Assembly: GCA_025999935.1 (NCBI GenBank)
Contig: BNXY01000007.1
Span: 1 to 64,000, forward strand
Origin: Bacteroidia bacterium
GTDB lineage: Bacteria; Bacteroidota; Bacteroidia; Bacteroidales; Azobacteroidaceae
Direction: 5' to 3'
Length of the DNA: 64,000 nt
Shown one piece after another: positions 26,856 through 35,773 of this stretch (positions are counted from its first letter, which is position 1; the number at the start of each line of letters is the position of its first letter). The position numbers and the translations under genes were made by a program. Below the pieces are notes generated by a model that did no database searches, had not been told where the DNA came from, and was given only the letters and a program-made list of their open reading frames with translations.

Positions 26856-28838
26856 ATGACAAACTACAAAACACTTTTTTTTGTTTTTGCCTTGTTCATT
26901 GGATGGACGGTAAATGCACAAGTCAATGAAATGTTCATTGATATTCAAAAACCGGGAGCGGTTATACAGCCGACCATGTACGGTTTGTTCTTTGAAGACA
27001 TCAACTATGCTGCGGATGGCGGTTTATATGCCGAATTGGTCAAAAACCGTTCGTTCGAGTTTCCGCAAAACTTGATGGGTTGGCAAACTTTCGGTAAAGT
27101 GACTTTGCTCGATGATGGCCCTTTTGACCGGAATCCGCATTATATCCGCTTGTCCGATCCCGGTCATCCCCATAAACGTACCGGCATTGAAAATGAAGGA
27201 TATTTCGGTATTGGAGTAAAAAAAGGGGAAAGTTATCGTTTCTCGGTGTGGGCGCGATTACCGGAAGGAACGGATGCTTCCCGCCTGCGGATAGAATTGG
27301 TAAAACCCAACAGCAACAACGAAATTCACGCTTTTGCCACGCAGACTTTGACCATTGATTCCAAAGAATGGAAAAAATATCAACTCTTTTTGAAGCCGGA
27401 AATAACTGAAGCCAAATCGACGCTTCGTATTTTTCTGGATTCTCCCCATCCGGTGGATCTGGAACATGTTTCCCTTTTCCCCACAGATACCTGGCAAGGG
27501 CATGAAAACGGGCTTCGGAAAGATTTGGCGCAAGCTTTGGCTGACATTCATCCGGGAGCGTTTCGTTTCCCCGGCGGTTGTATTGTGGAAGGCACAGACT
27601 TGGATACCCGTTACAACTGGAAAAACACGATAGGTTTGGTAGAAAATCGTCCTTTGAATGAAAACCGTTGGAACTATACTTTTCCGCACCGTTTGTATTC
27701 CGATTATTATCAAAGTTACGGATTGGGCTTTTATGAGTTTTTCCTGTTGTCCGAAGAAATAGGAGCGGAACCGCTGCCCGTGCTGAGTTGCGGCTTGGCG
27801 TGCCAGTTCCAAAACGACAAACCGGAAGCCCATGTGCCTGTTCAAGAGTTAAATCCTTACATTCAGGATGCTTTGGATTTAATCGAGTTTGCGAATGGAG
27901 ATATTCATTCTACCTGGGGCGCCATACGGGCGGAAATGGGACATCCGGCGCCTTTCAATCTAAAACTCATCGCCATTGGTAATGAACAGTGGGGGCCCGA
28001 ATATCCCGAACATCTGGAACCTTTTGTAAAAGCGATTCGCAAGGCGCATCCCGAAATCCGGATTATCGGCAGTTCAGGTCCTGATTCGGAGGGGAAACAA
28101 TTTGAATATCTCTGGCCCGAAATGAAACGATTGAAAGTGGATTTGGTCGATGAACATTTTTACCGTCCCGAAACGTGGTTTCTCAGTCAGGGAGCGCGCT
28201 ATGATAATTACGACCGGAAAGGGCCTGCCGTTTTTGCCGGAGAATATGCCTGTCACGGAAAGGGAAAAAAATGGAATCATTTTTACACTTCGCTCTTAGA
28301 AGCCGCTTTTATGACCGGTTTGGAACGCAATGCGGATATAGTGCAAATAGCCACTTATGCGCCCTTGTTTGCCCATGTGGAAGGCTGGCAATGGCGTCCG
28401 GATATGATTTGGTTCGACAATCTGAGCAGCGTACGCACGGTGAGTTATTATGTACAGCAACTTTTTTCGCATAATAAAGGAAGCAACGTCCTTCCTTTGA
28501 CGATGAATCAAAAACCGGTAACCGGAGCGGAAGGACAAAACGGACTTTTTGCAAGCGCTGCCTGGGAGAAAAAAGACAATACGATTATCGTGAAAGTAGT
28601 AAACACTTCGGATAAAACGCAATCCGTTTCGCTGAATTTTTCCGGCTTGAAGAAAAAGGAGAGCCTGAGCGCCGGTCGTGTTATTCAACTCCATTCAACC
28701 GATTTGGATAAAGACAATACCTTGGAACAACCTTCCGCCATTGTTCCGCAGGAAAGCGCCGTAACCATCAATGGAAATGTATTTAAAGCTGAATTAGAGC
28801 CTTATACATTGGCAATTTATACATTTAAACTCAATTGA
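26856..28838 (+). CDS. GH51 alpha-L-arabinofuranosidase
   Basis: 660 residues from ATG 26856 (MTNYKTLFFVFALFIGWTVN, then AQ: a signal peptide). A carbohydrate-binding-like segment sits near residues 75-190. The GH51 core follows, with FRFPGGCIVEGTDLDTRYNW, acid/base Glu in LIAIGNEQWGPEYP and nucleophile Glu in PAVFAGEYACHGKG. It releases terminal arabinofuranose. With the GH43 product upstream it would finish arabinan breakdown in the periplasm. No SusC/SusD pair is in the window, so uptake must be encoded elsewhere. Confidence 0.92.
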   Translation: MTNYKTLFFVFALFIGWTVNAQVNEMFIDIQKPGAVIQPTMYGLFFEDINYAADGGLYAELVKNRSFEFPQNLMGWQTFGKVTLLDDGPFDRNPHYIRLSDPGHPHKRTGIENEGYFGIGVKKGESYRFSVWARLPEGTDASRLRIELVKPNSNNEIHAFATQTLTIDSKEWKKYQLFLKPEITEAKSTLRIFLDSPHPVDLEHVSLFPTDTWQGHENGLRKDLAQALADIHPGAFRFPGGCIVEGTDLDTRYNWKNTIGLVENRPLNENRWNYTFPHRLYSDYYQSYGLGFYEFFLLSEEIGAEPLPVLSCGLACQFQNDKPEAHVPVQELNPYIQDALDLIEFANGDIHSTWGAIRAEMGHPAPFNLKLIAIGNEQWGPEYPEHLEPFVKAIRKAHPEIRIIGSSGPDSEGKQFEYLWPEMKRLKVDLVDEHFYRPETWFLSQGARYDNYDRKGPAVFAGEYACHGKGKKWNHFYTSLLEAAFMTGLERNADIVQIATYAPLFAHVEGWQWRPDMIWFDNLSSVRTVSYYVQQLFSHNKGSNVLPLTMNQKPVTGAEGQNGLFASAAWEKKDNTIIVKVVNTSDKTQSVSLNFSGLKKKESLSAGRVIQLHSTDLDKDNTLEQPSAIVPQESAVTINGNVFKAELEPYTLAIYTFKLN

Positions 28839-28899
28839 TTTGTCGTACACCCATTGATTTCAAATAGCCTGAAAAAATAACAGATTTTATTAAATAACA

Positions 28900-28947
28900 A
28901 AGGGGCTAAAACCGGAAATAATTCCTAATTTTAGCCCCTTAATTTTT
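28900..28947. terminator. Bidirectional terminator between GH51 and tRNA-Ser
   Basis: A 12-bp stem (AAGGGGCTAAAA at 28900-28911 with 28929-28940) is followed by TTTTT on the + strand. The A-rich left flank would serve the minus-strand tRNA transcript. Confidence 0.8.
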
Positions 28948-28948
28948 G

Positions 28949-29035
28949 CGGAAGCGGCGAGATTCGAACTCGCGGTACAGTTACCCGTACGTCAGTTTAG
29001 CAAACTGGTGGTTTCAGCCACTCACCCACACTTCC
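28949..29035 (-). tRNA. tRNA-Ser (GCT)
   Basis: 87 nt on the minus strand. Acceptor arms GGAAGTG and CGCTTCC pair with one G-T. The anticodon loop is TTGCTAA (anticodon GCT, serine AGC/AGT). A long variable arm (ACGTACGGGTAACTGTA) and the TTCGAATC T-loop confirm a class II tRNA. CCA is not encoded. No integrated element abuts it. Confidence 0.95.
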
Positions 29036-29123
29036 AAGGCTCATGCTGACCTCATTCTTTCGAATTGCGGTGCAAAGATATAAATTCTTTTGATTATTTC
29101 AAGTATTTCAAAGGTAAATTTTT

Positions 29124-29131
29124 TATCTTTG
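29124..29131 (+). promoter_or_regulatory. -7 box for mltG
   Basis: TATCTTTG followed by CACG, 29 bp before the mltG start. Confidence 0.55.
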
Positions 29132-29160
29132 CACGATATTTTTGAATTAAAGAGCTGTAA

Positions 29161-30198
29161 ATGATGAAAAATAAATCTCATAGAATAATTATTTCTACAC
29201 TGTTTCTCCTTATTTTATCCGGAATTATGCTCATTGGAATCCTGTATTATAAGGTCAATACCCCTTTTTTCAACATCAATGAACCGGTTTATATTTATAT
29301 CGACGGGAAAAAAGACTACAATCACTTATTATCCGACTTGGAGTCGGCGGCAAAGATAAAAAACCGGACACTTTTCGACCGCTTGGCTTCTAAAATGAAT
29401 TATCCCGAAAATGTGAAATCCGGGAAATACCGCATTGCTCCGGCTACAACTTGTCTGGAAGCTGTCAGAATGTTCCGCAATGCGCAACAGGTTCCCGTCA
29501 AGATTACCTTTAATAATATCCGCCTGAAAAAAGATTTTGCCGAGCGGTTAGGGGAACAATTGATGTTCGGCCCCGAACGTTTATTAGATGAATTGAATAG
29601 TCCGTCCGTTTGTAATTCCTTGGGTTTTGACACGATAAACATTGTGACTATGTTTATTCCAAATACTTACGAAATGTATTGGACTATTTCCGCAGACAAT
29701 TTCCTGCAAAAAATGAAAAAAGAATACGATAAATTTTGGACGCCTGAACGTTTGAAAAAGGCGAAAGAACTTTCATTAAGTCCGCATGAAGTGTCCGTTT
29801 TGGCTTCCATCGTGGAAGAAGAAACCGCCGATAAATCGGAATATCCCATTGTAGCCGGATTGTATATCAACCGCTTACGGAAAGGAATGTTGTTGCAAGC
29901 CGACCCGACCGTCAAATTTGCCGTGGGCGATGTTACATTGCGGCGAATTTTATTTGCGCATCTGGAAGTGGATTCTCCATATAATACCTACAAACATTCC
30001 GGATTGCCTCCCGGACCGATTCGTATTCCGTCTATTTCAGGGATAGACGCCGTATTGAATTATGCGCAGCACAACTATCTGTATATGGTTGCCAAAGAAG
30101 ATTTTTCCGGCAAACACAATTTTGCAACCAATCTTTCGGAGCACAACCGGAATGCACGGAAATATCAGGATGCGTTGAACCGGAACAATATTCGTTGA
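29161..30198 (+). CDS. mltG: Endolytic murein transglycosylase MltG
   Basis: 345 residues with one N-terminal membrane span (residues 8-28). A LysM-like small domain is followed by the YceG catalytic domain. The conserved EVSVLASIVEEETADKSEYP holds the catalytic Glu. LYINRLRKGMLLQADPTVKF and YNTYKHSGLPPGPIRIPSIS follow, all hallmarks of MltG. It cuts nascent glycan strands at the inner membrane and sets peptidoglycan strand length. Two ATG codons sit in tandem at 29161 and 29164; either could be used. Confidence 0.93.
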   Translation: MMKNKSHRIIISTLFLLILSGIMLIGILYYKVNTPFFNINEPVYIYIDGKKDYNHLLSDLESAAKIKNRTLFDRLASKMNYPENVKSGKYRIAPATTCLEAVRMFRNAQQVPVKITFNNIRLKKDFAERLGEQLMFGPERLLDELNSPSVCNSLGFDTINIVTMFIPNTYEMYWTISADNFLQKMKKEYDKFWTPERLKKAKELSLSPHEVSVLASIVEEETADKSEYPIVAGLYINRLRKGMLLQADPTVKFAVGDVTLRRILFAHLEVDSPYNTYKHSGLPPGPIRIPSISGIDAVLNYAQHNYLYMVAKEDFSGKHNFATNLSEHNRNARKYQDALNRNNIR

Positions 30199-30229
30199 AT
30201 GATTTCTTTATTTTTCTCCAAATAAATCG

Positions 30230-30237
30230 TACCTTTG
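30230..30237 (+). promoter_or_regulatory. -7 box for the CoA-transferase gene
   Basis: TACCTTTG followed by CAGG, 34 bp upstream of the start codon. Confidence 0.55.
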
Positions 30238-30271
30238 CAGGCGAAAAAATAATCATAAAATATAAACAACT

Positions 30272-31765
30272 ATGAGTTATAAAAAAATTACGGCGGAAGA
30301 AGCCGCTTGCCTGATTAAAGACAATGATGTCATTGGTTTTAGCGGTTTTACGGCTGCCGGATGTCCCAAAGCAGTAACACAAGCTTTGGCAGTAAGAGCC
30401 GAAGCGGAACACGCCAAAGGCAATCCATTGAAAATCGGCATTTACACCGGCGCATCCACCGGCGACTCCATCGACGGCGCTTTAGCCCGTGCTCATGCCA
30501 TTAAATTTCGTTCGCCTTACCAATCAAACAAAGATTTAAGAACAGAATTGAACAGCCACGGCGCTCATTATTTCGATTTGCACTTGTCTGAATTGCAACA
30601 ATATCTGCGCTACGGTTTTCTGCCGAAACCCAATTGGGCGATTCTTGAAGCTTGCGACATTACAGAAGATGGTAAAATTTACCTGACATCGGCCGTTGGT
30701 ATTTCACCAACTGTGGCGCACTTGGCCGATCATATCATCATAGAACTGAACCAATATCATCCGAAAGAATTGGCTGGGATGCACGATATTTACGAAGTGG
30801 CCGACCCTCCCGTTCGCCGGGAAATTCCGGTTTACAAACCCAGCGATCGCATTGGTGTGCCGTATATTCAAGTAAATCCTGAAAAAATTGTGGGAATTGT
30901 GGATACGAACCTGCCCAACGAAGTGGGCGCTTTCACTCCGTCCGACGAAGTGACCAACCAAATTGGGTTGAATGTTGCCGAGTTTTTGTCAAAGGAAATG
31001 AAAGCCGGACGAATCCCCGCCTCTTTCCTGCCGGTTCAATCGGGTGTGGGCAACGTGGCCAATGCCGTTTTGGGCGCTATGGGCGCTAACGAAGATATTC
31101 CGCCTTTTGAAGTATATACCGAAGTGATACAGGATTCTGTCGTTCAATTGATGAAAGAAGGCAATGTAAAATTTGCCAGCGGTTGTTCCCTTACCTTGAG
31201 TACGCCGGCTTTGGAAGAAATCTATCAAAATTTATCCAAATACAAAGAAAAACTCTTGCTTCGTCCGCAAGAAATTTCCAACTCTCCGGAAGTTGCTCGC
31301 CGTTTGGGTCTGATTTCCATCAATACGGCTTTGGAAGCGGATATTTTCGGCAACATCAATTCCACTCACGTAATAGGCACGAAAATGATGAACGGTATCG
31401 GCGGTTCGGGCGATTTTTGCCGGAATGCCTACCTGTCTATTTTCACAACGCCATCCACAGCTAAAGACGGTAAAATCAGCGCCATTGTCCCCATGGTTTC
31501 TCATGTTGACCACAGCGAACACTCCGTAAAAATCCTTATCACGGAACATGGTATCGCCGACCTGAGAGGTAAATCACCCATTCAACGCGCCGAAGAAATC
31601 ATCAATAACTGCGTAGATCCGCAATACCAAGATTTGTTCAGGCAATATCTGAATCTTGGACAAAAAGGACACACGCCCCAAAACATGGCGGCAGCCCTCG
31701 CTTTCCACGATACCTTTAATAAAAAGGGAGATATGCGATTGACGAATTGGGAAGATTATAAATAA
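30272..31765 (+). CDS. Acetyl-CoA hydrolase/CoA-transferase family enzyme
   Basis: 497 residues, the usual length of the Ach1/Cat1 family. Two CoA-transferase halves are visible. IGFSGFTAAGCPKAVTQAL lies near the start, and SGVGNVANAVLGAMG precedes the catalytic Glu in FEVYTEVIQDSVV. GIGGSGDFCRNAYLSIFTTP is the conserved C-terminal oxyanion/CoA loop, followed by VDHSEHSVKILITEHGIADL. The enzyme swaps CoA between acetate and another acid such as succinate, or hydrolyses acetyl-CoA. In anaerobic Bacteroidales it usually serves acetate/propionate fermentation. It is monocistronic, with its own promoter and terminator. Confidence 0.9.
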   Translation: MSYKKITAEEAACLIKDNDVIGFSGFTAAGCPKAVTQALAVRAEAEHAKGNPLKIGIYTGASTGDSIDGALARAHAIKFRSPYQSNKDLRTELNSHGAHYFDLHLSELQQYLRYGFLPKPNWAILEACDITEDGKIYLTSAVGISPTVAHLADHIIIELNQYHPKELAGMHDIYEVADPPVRREIPVYKPSDRIGVPYIQVNPEKIVGIVDTNLPNEVGAFTPSDEVTNQIGLNVAEFLSKEMKAGRIPASFLPVQSGVGNVANAVLGAMGANEDIPPFEVYTEVIQDSVVQLMKEGNVKFASGCSLTLSTPALEEIYQNLSKYKEKLLLRPQEISNSPEVARRLGLISINTALEADIFGNINSTHVIGTKMMNGIGGSGDFCRNAYLSIFTTPSTAKDGKISAIVPMVSHVDHSEHSVKILITEHGIADLRGKSPIQRAEEIINNCVDPQYQDLFRQYLNLGQKGHTPQNMAAALAFHDTFNKKGDMRLTNWEDYK

Positions 31766-31778
31766 TAGACAAAAAGAC

Positions 31779-31823
31779 AAAGAACCGCAAAGAGAAATAA
31801 TAAAAAAATCTTTGCGGTTCTTT
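31779..31823 (+). terminator. Terminator after the CoA-transferase gene
   Basis: A 15-bp perfect stem (31779-31793 with 31809-31823) ends in TTT. It lies 14 bp beyond the stop codon. Confidence 0.8.
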
Positions 31824-32026
31824 ACATTAGCGCTGCCACCGGTGCATGAAATTTACTCATCCAAAAGCCTCGTTATCTTATTCTTTTTTTTCGCCCGAAC
31901 ATAATCAAAAATTTACGGCAGAAAGCATAAACCTGAAAATAGAAAAAGAGCAGGACAATCCAAACAAATTGAATAAAGCCTATACTAAGTTGTAAAAAAA
32001 GTTGAATTTTTACGATATTAATCGGT

Positions 32027-33136
32027 CTAATACCATTTAAATAAACGCATTCCGGCGACAAAACAAATAATGCCCAAGAGAGAAAGGGCAATCGACGGCG
32101 AAAGAATTTCCATCCACCCTGCTCCTTCGTTGAATATGCTCCGGATACCGTCTGCAAGTGCGGTCAGCGGCAAAACCTTAATTACACCGAGGCTCCATTC
32201 CGGGAAATTATGATAGCTGAAAAAGATGCCCGACAGCAACATCATTGGCATCTGTACGGCATTGATCCAGCCCGTTCCGACTTCCGTTTTGGATGTTCGG
32301 CAGGAAATCAGTACGCCGATGCCGGTAAAAGCCAAATTTCCGGCCAAAAACAAAACAATCAATGCGCCGATATTTCCTTGAATCTGAATATCGAATATCA
32401 GCCATGCGAAAAAGAGAAGTATTAAAGCTTCAACCACATTCATCAAGATTCGGACAAACATCAGGGCAATGAGGAAATTCGACTTTTTCATCGGGGTGGC
32501 CACCATGCGCCGCAACAATTTTTGCGAGCGCCGTTCGATAATCGTATAACTGACTCCCCACATAATCGAACCCATGACGCCGAAAGCAATCAATCCCGGA
32601 ATCAAGAAATCAATATAACGTACCCCTTTCAGCGTCAATGGTTTTATTGCTGTTTGCCCGGTATCGGCAATGGAAGCGGGCGATTTCATCAAAGAAGATA
32701 GTTTCATGTAAACCAACTGGGCTTGCGAATTATGCGGGTCGAAATGATAAACCGCTTTACCCAGCGAATCGGCAACAATCACATCGGCTTCGCCCCGTTT
32801 TAAGGAAACAATAGCCGGTTCCCATTCGCTGCGGACAAAATTAAATTCCGTATTGCCTAAGGTTTCATCCGTAATTTTCCAAGTATAAATGGTTTTTCCT
32901 TTGCTTTCAGTTTGATGCGCATAAATATGGAGCAAAGAATCCAATTCCGTCTGGTTTTTCCCAACGAGCATTACATGAAATTTCGATTCGGCAGTCTGCG
33001 TAAAAGCAAGTCCCAATCCGATGGAAATAAGCACCGGAAAAAGCATTCCCCAGAAAAGCACTTCCGGTTCGCGGACGGTTTCTAAAAACTGTGCAATGGT
33101 AAGGCGATATAATTGATTGTTTTTTAACGATTTCAT
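32027..33136 (-). CDS. ABC-2 type transporter permease
   Basis: 369 residues. One membrane span near residue 30 (LFWGMLFPVLISIGLGLAFT) is followed by an extracytoplasmic domain (about 50-175). Five more spans follow, including FLIPGLIAFGVMGSIMWGV and IALSLLGIICFVAGMRLF. This is the ABC2_membrane_3 layout (YhhJ/DrrB-like). It lies 32 bp downstream of the ATPase gene and forms its membrane partner. The exported substrate cannot be read from sequence. Confidence 0.85.
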   Translation of the reverse strand: MKSLKNNQLYRLTIAQFLETVREPEVLFWGMLFPVLISIGLGLAFTQTAESKFHVMLVGKNQTELDSLLHIYAHQTESKGKTIYTWKITDETLGNTEFNFVRSEWEPAIVSLKRGEADVIVADSLGKAVYHFDPHNSQAQLVYMKLSSLMKSPASIADTGQTAIKPLTLKGVRYIDFLIPGLIAFGVMGSIMWGVSYTIIERRSQKLLRRMVATPMKKSNFLIALMFVRILMNVVEALILLFFAWLIFDIQIQGNIGALIVLFLAGNLAFTGIGVLISCRTSKTEVGTGWINAVQMPMMLLSGIFFSYHNFPEWSLGVIKVLPLTALADGIRSIFNEGAGWMEILSPSIALSLLGIICFVAGMRLFKWY

Positions 33137-33168
33137 ACGAAAATAATTTGAAAATTTTAATCTTTTTT

Positions 33169-33909
33169 TTACAATAGTACAGTCTGGTTATCCTTTAATG
33201 TTTTTCCGGTCAGACTGATAAACAATTCGTCCAGATTGCGTGCATTTTCGTCCAATAAATCTTCTAATTTTCCTTCTTTCAATATTTTTCCTTCATCAAT
33301 AATGATAATATAATCGCATAAGGATTCCGCTTCTTCCATATAATGCGTGGTAAGAATCAAAGTTGTTTCGCCCTGGTCTTTCAAGGCTTTCAAAATATTC
33401 CATAAATCCAAGCGGGAATGTGGATCCAATCCGGTGGTGGGTTCATCCAGAAAGAGCACTTGGGGATGATTCAGCAGCGCCACAGCCAAAGCGAGCCTTT
33501 GACGTTGTCCGCCCGAAAGGGTTCCTACGGGAGACTTTTGTTTACTTTCCAATCCGGTCAGTCCGATGACTTCGTTTACCCGCTCATCGCCCAATTCAAA
33601 AAAGCCGGCAAAGAGAATCAAGGTCTCATAAACCGTCAATTTTTCGGAAAAACGGGTTTCCTGCAACGACAAACCAATGATTTTACGAAGTTCCTTTTCC
33701 TGCTTTTGCCAAGTTTTCCCTTGAATGATAATTTCTCCACTATCCGGCTTCCGCAGTCCTTCCATCATCTCCACCAAAGTCGTTTTTCCGGCGCCGTTCG
33801 GGCCAAGTATCGCCACAAACTTGCCGGGTTCTATGGCAAGAGATATGCCACGTACAGCTTTGACATCCTTGAATGATTTAAAAACGTTATTAACGGCTAT
33901 TTGAAGCAT
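33169..33909 (-). CDS. ABC transporter ATP-binding protein
   Basis: 246 residues with all ATPase motifs: Walker A LGPNGAGKTTLVEMM, Q-loop GLSLQETRF, signature TLSGGQRQRLALAVALLNHP, Walker B VLFLDEPTTGLDP, and the switch histidine in ILTTHYMEE. It is of the DrrA/CcmA type that pairs with ABC-2 permeases for drug or lipid export. It is the first gene of a two-gene minus-strand operon, divergent from pheS. Confidence 0.92.
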   Translation of the reverse strand: MLQIAVNNVFKSFKDVKAVRGISLAIEPGKFVAILGPNGAGKTTLVEMMEGLRKPDSGEIIIQGKTWQKQEKELRKIIGLSLQETRFSEKLTVYETLILFAGFFELGDERVNEVIGLTGLESKQKSPVGTLSGGQRQRLALAVALLNHPQVLFLDEPTTGLDPHSRLDLWNILKALKDQGETTLILTTHYMEEAESLCDYIIIIDEGKILKEGKLEDLLDENARNLDELFISLTGKTLKDNQTVLL

Positions 33910-33941
33910 AATATCTAAAAAATCAAATTATAATTCCGTTG

Positions 33942-33971
33942 CAAAGATAGACATAAATTTGAGTTTACAAA
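33942..33971 (-). promoter_or_regulatory. Promoter of the ABC transporter operon
   Basis: Minus-strand TTTG (33968-33971) and TATCTTTG (33942-33949) with an 18-bp spacer. It overlaps the region of the divergent pheS promoter. Confidence 0.6.
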
Positions 33972-33974
33972 TCC

Positions 33975-34005
33975 TTTGTTTGGTCATATTTTTTTACTAA
34001 TTTTG
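33975..34005 (+). promoter_or_regulatory. Promoter of pheS
   Basis: TTTG at 33975-33978 and TAATTTTG at 33998-34005, 19 bp apart, 27 bp upstream of the start codon. Confidence 0.65.
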
Positions 34006-34032
34006 CACTTTGAATAAAACAAACAGACCGAT

Positions 34033-35052
34033 ATGATTAATAAAATCAATGTGTTATTAGTAGAAATCCGTGATTTGAAGGTAAATAACAGCGAAGAAAT
34101 CGAAGCATTGCGTATTAAATATTTGAGTAAAAAAGGGGAAATCACTTCTTTAATGAATGATTTTCGCCATGTAGCTGCCGAGGAAAAAAAGATCCTCGGA
34201 CAAAAACTGAATGAACTCAAAGAGCAAGCGCAGAAAAAAATCAATGAACTGAAAGCCGGTTATGAAAACCAAAGTTCATCGGACGACAGCATCGACTTGA
34301 GCCGGACTGCCTATCCTTATCATGTAGGAACGCGGCATCCGCTTTCCATTGTGAAACAAGAAATTTGCGATATTTTCGGCCGTTTGGGATTCAGCATCGC
34401 CGAAGGCCCTGAAATCGAAGACGACTGGCATGTTTTTTCATCGCTGAATTTTGCGGACGACCATCCGGCGCGTGATATGCAAGACACTTTTTTTATTCAA
34501 CAAGGCATAGACACCTTGCTGAGAACGCACACTTCGTCCGTTCAAACGCGGGTAATGGAGAAAACCCAACCGCCTATCCGCATCATTTGTCCGGGTCGCG
34601 TTTACCGCAACGAAGCCATTTCTTATCGGGCGCATTGTTTTTTCCATCAGGTAGAAGCTTTATATATTGATAAAAATGTTTCTTTTGCCGATTTGAAACA
34701 GGTTCTGCTATTTTTTGCCAAAGAAATGTTCGGCCCGGATACCAAAATCCGCCTTCGCCCTTCGTTTTTCCCGTTTACCGAGCCAAGCGCCGAAATGGAC
34801 ATCAGCTGTAATCTTTGCGGCGGAAAAGGTTGTCCATTCTGCAAACACACCGGCTGGGTAGAAATTTTGGGTTGCGGAATGGTCGATCCCAATGTCTTGG
34901 AAAATTGTGGAATCGATTCCAAAGTTTATTCGGGTTATGCTCTGGGCATGGGAATCGAGCGAATTACCAACCTCAAATATCAGGTAAAAGACCTGAGAAT
35001 GTTCTCAGAAAACGATGTAAGGTTTCTGCGGCAATTTGAGGCGGCAACTTAA
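34033..35052 (+). CDS. pheS: Phenylalanyl-tRNA synthetase alpha subunit
   Basis: 339 residues, full length. An N-terminal tRNA-binding coiled coil (residues 1-85) precedes the class II core. Motif 1 is in GTRHPLSIVKQEICDIFGRL. Motif 2 is IRIICPGRVYRNEAISYRAH. Motif 3 is YSGYALGMGIERITNLKYQV. It charges tRNA-Phe together with PheT, which is not in the window; separation of pheS and pheT is common in this phylum. Confidence 0.96.
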   Translation: MINKINVLLVEIRDLKVNNSEEIEALRIKYLSKKGEITSLMNDFRHVAAEEKKILGQKLNELKEQAQKKINELKAGYENQSSSDDSIDLSRTAYPYHVGTRHPLSIVKQEICDIFGRLGFSIAEGPEIEDDWHVFSSLNFADDHPARDMQDTFFIQQGIDTLLRTHTSSVQTRVMEKTQPPIRIICPGRVYRNEAISYRAHCFFHQVEALYIDKNVSFADLKQVLLFFAKEMFGPDTKIRLRPSFFPFTEPSAEMDISCNLCGGKGCPFCKHTGWVEILGCGMVDPNVLENCGIDSKVYSGYALGMGIERITNLKYQVKDLRMFSENDVRFLRQFEAAT

Positions 35053-35095
35053 AAAGACCTTAAGGACTTAAAGTCTTTAAAATTATAAAATTACA

Positions 35096-35773
35096 ATGAC
35101 AAAACAACAAAGATACACCGCCGTCATCTCTTGGTTTCAACAAAATATGCCAAATCCGGAAACTGAGTTGCATTACACCAGCCCATTTCAGTTGCTGATT
35201 TCGGTAATACTGGCCGCCCAGTGCACCGACAAGCGAGTCAATTTGATTACTCCTGCGTTGTTTGAGGCCTATCCTACCCCCGAAGCTTTGGCGGTATCCA
35301 ACAAAGATGCTGTTTTTGAATATGTTAAAAGTGTTTCCTACCCCAATAACAAAGCCAACCATTTGGTAAAAATGGCGCAAATGTTAATGGCGGATTTCGA
35401 TGGAGAAGTTCCTTCCACCGTAGAAGATTTGATGAAATTGCCGGGAGTCGGCAAGAAAACGGCCAATGTGATTGCTTCGATTGTATTTAAGATTCCGGCT
35501 TTGGCCGTCGATACGCATGTTTTCAGGGTTTCCAACCGCATCGGATTGACCGATAATTCTAAAACGCCTTTGGAAACGGAAAAGGAATTAAACAAATACA
35601 TTCCCAAACAGTTGTGGTCTACGGCGCATCACTGGCTTATCCTGCATGGCAGGTATGTCTGTACGGCGCGTAAACCAAACTGCGGAGAATGTGGACTGAA
35701 AGCGTACTGCAAATATTATTTCAACTCAAAATCTACGGTCGATTTAATATCTGCTGAAGATGTTCCGATGTAA
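35096..35773 (+). CDS. nth: Endonuclease III
   Basis: 225 residues. The helix-hairpin-helix is LMKLPGVGKKTANVIASIVF. The catalytic Lys is in that loop, and Asp follows in ALAVDTHVFRVSNRIGL. A C-terminal 4Fe-4S cluster motif is present (C-x6-C-x2-C-x5-C in CTARKPNCGECGLKAYC). It removes oxidised pyrimidines in base excision repair. The last 19 codons overlap the 3' end of the convergent GH3 gene. It lies 43 bp after pheS and probably shares its transcript. Confidence 0.94.
   Translation: MTKQQRYTAVISWFQQNMPNPETELHYTSPFQLLISVILAAQCTDKRVNLITPALFEAYPTPEALAVSNKDAVFEYVKSVSYPNNKANHLVKMAQMLMADFDGEVPSTVEDLMKLPGVGKKTANVIASIVFKIPALAVDTHVFRVSNRIGLTDNSKTPLETEKELNKYIPKQLWSTAHHWLILHGRYVCTARKPNCGECGLKAYCKYYFNSKSTVDLISAEDVPM

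Noticed and set aside
28949..29035. tRNA-Ser as the anchor of an integrated element
   Set aside because: Flanks are ordinary core genes; no integrase and no repeat of the tRNA 3' end was seen nearby.
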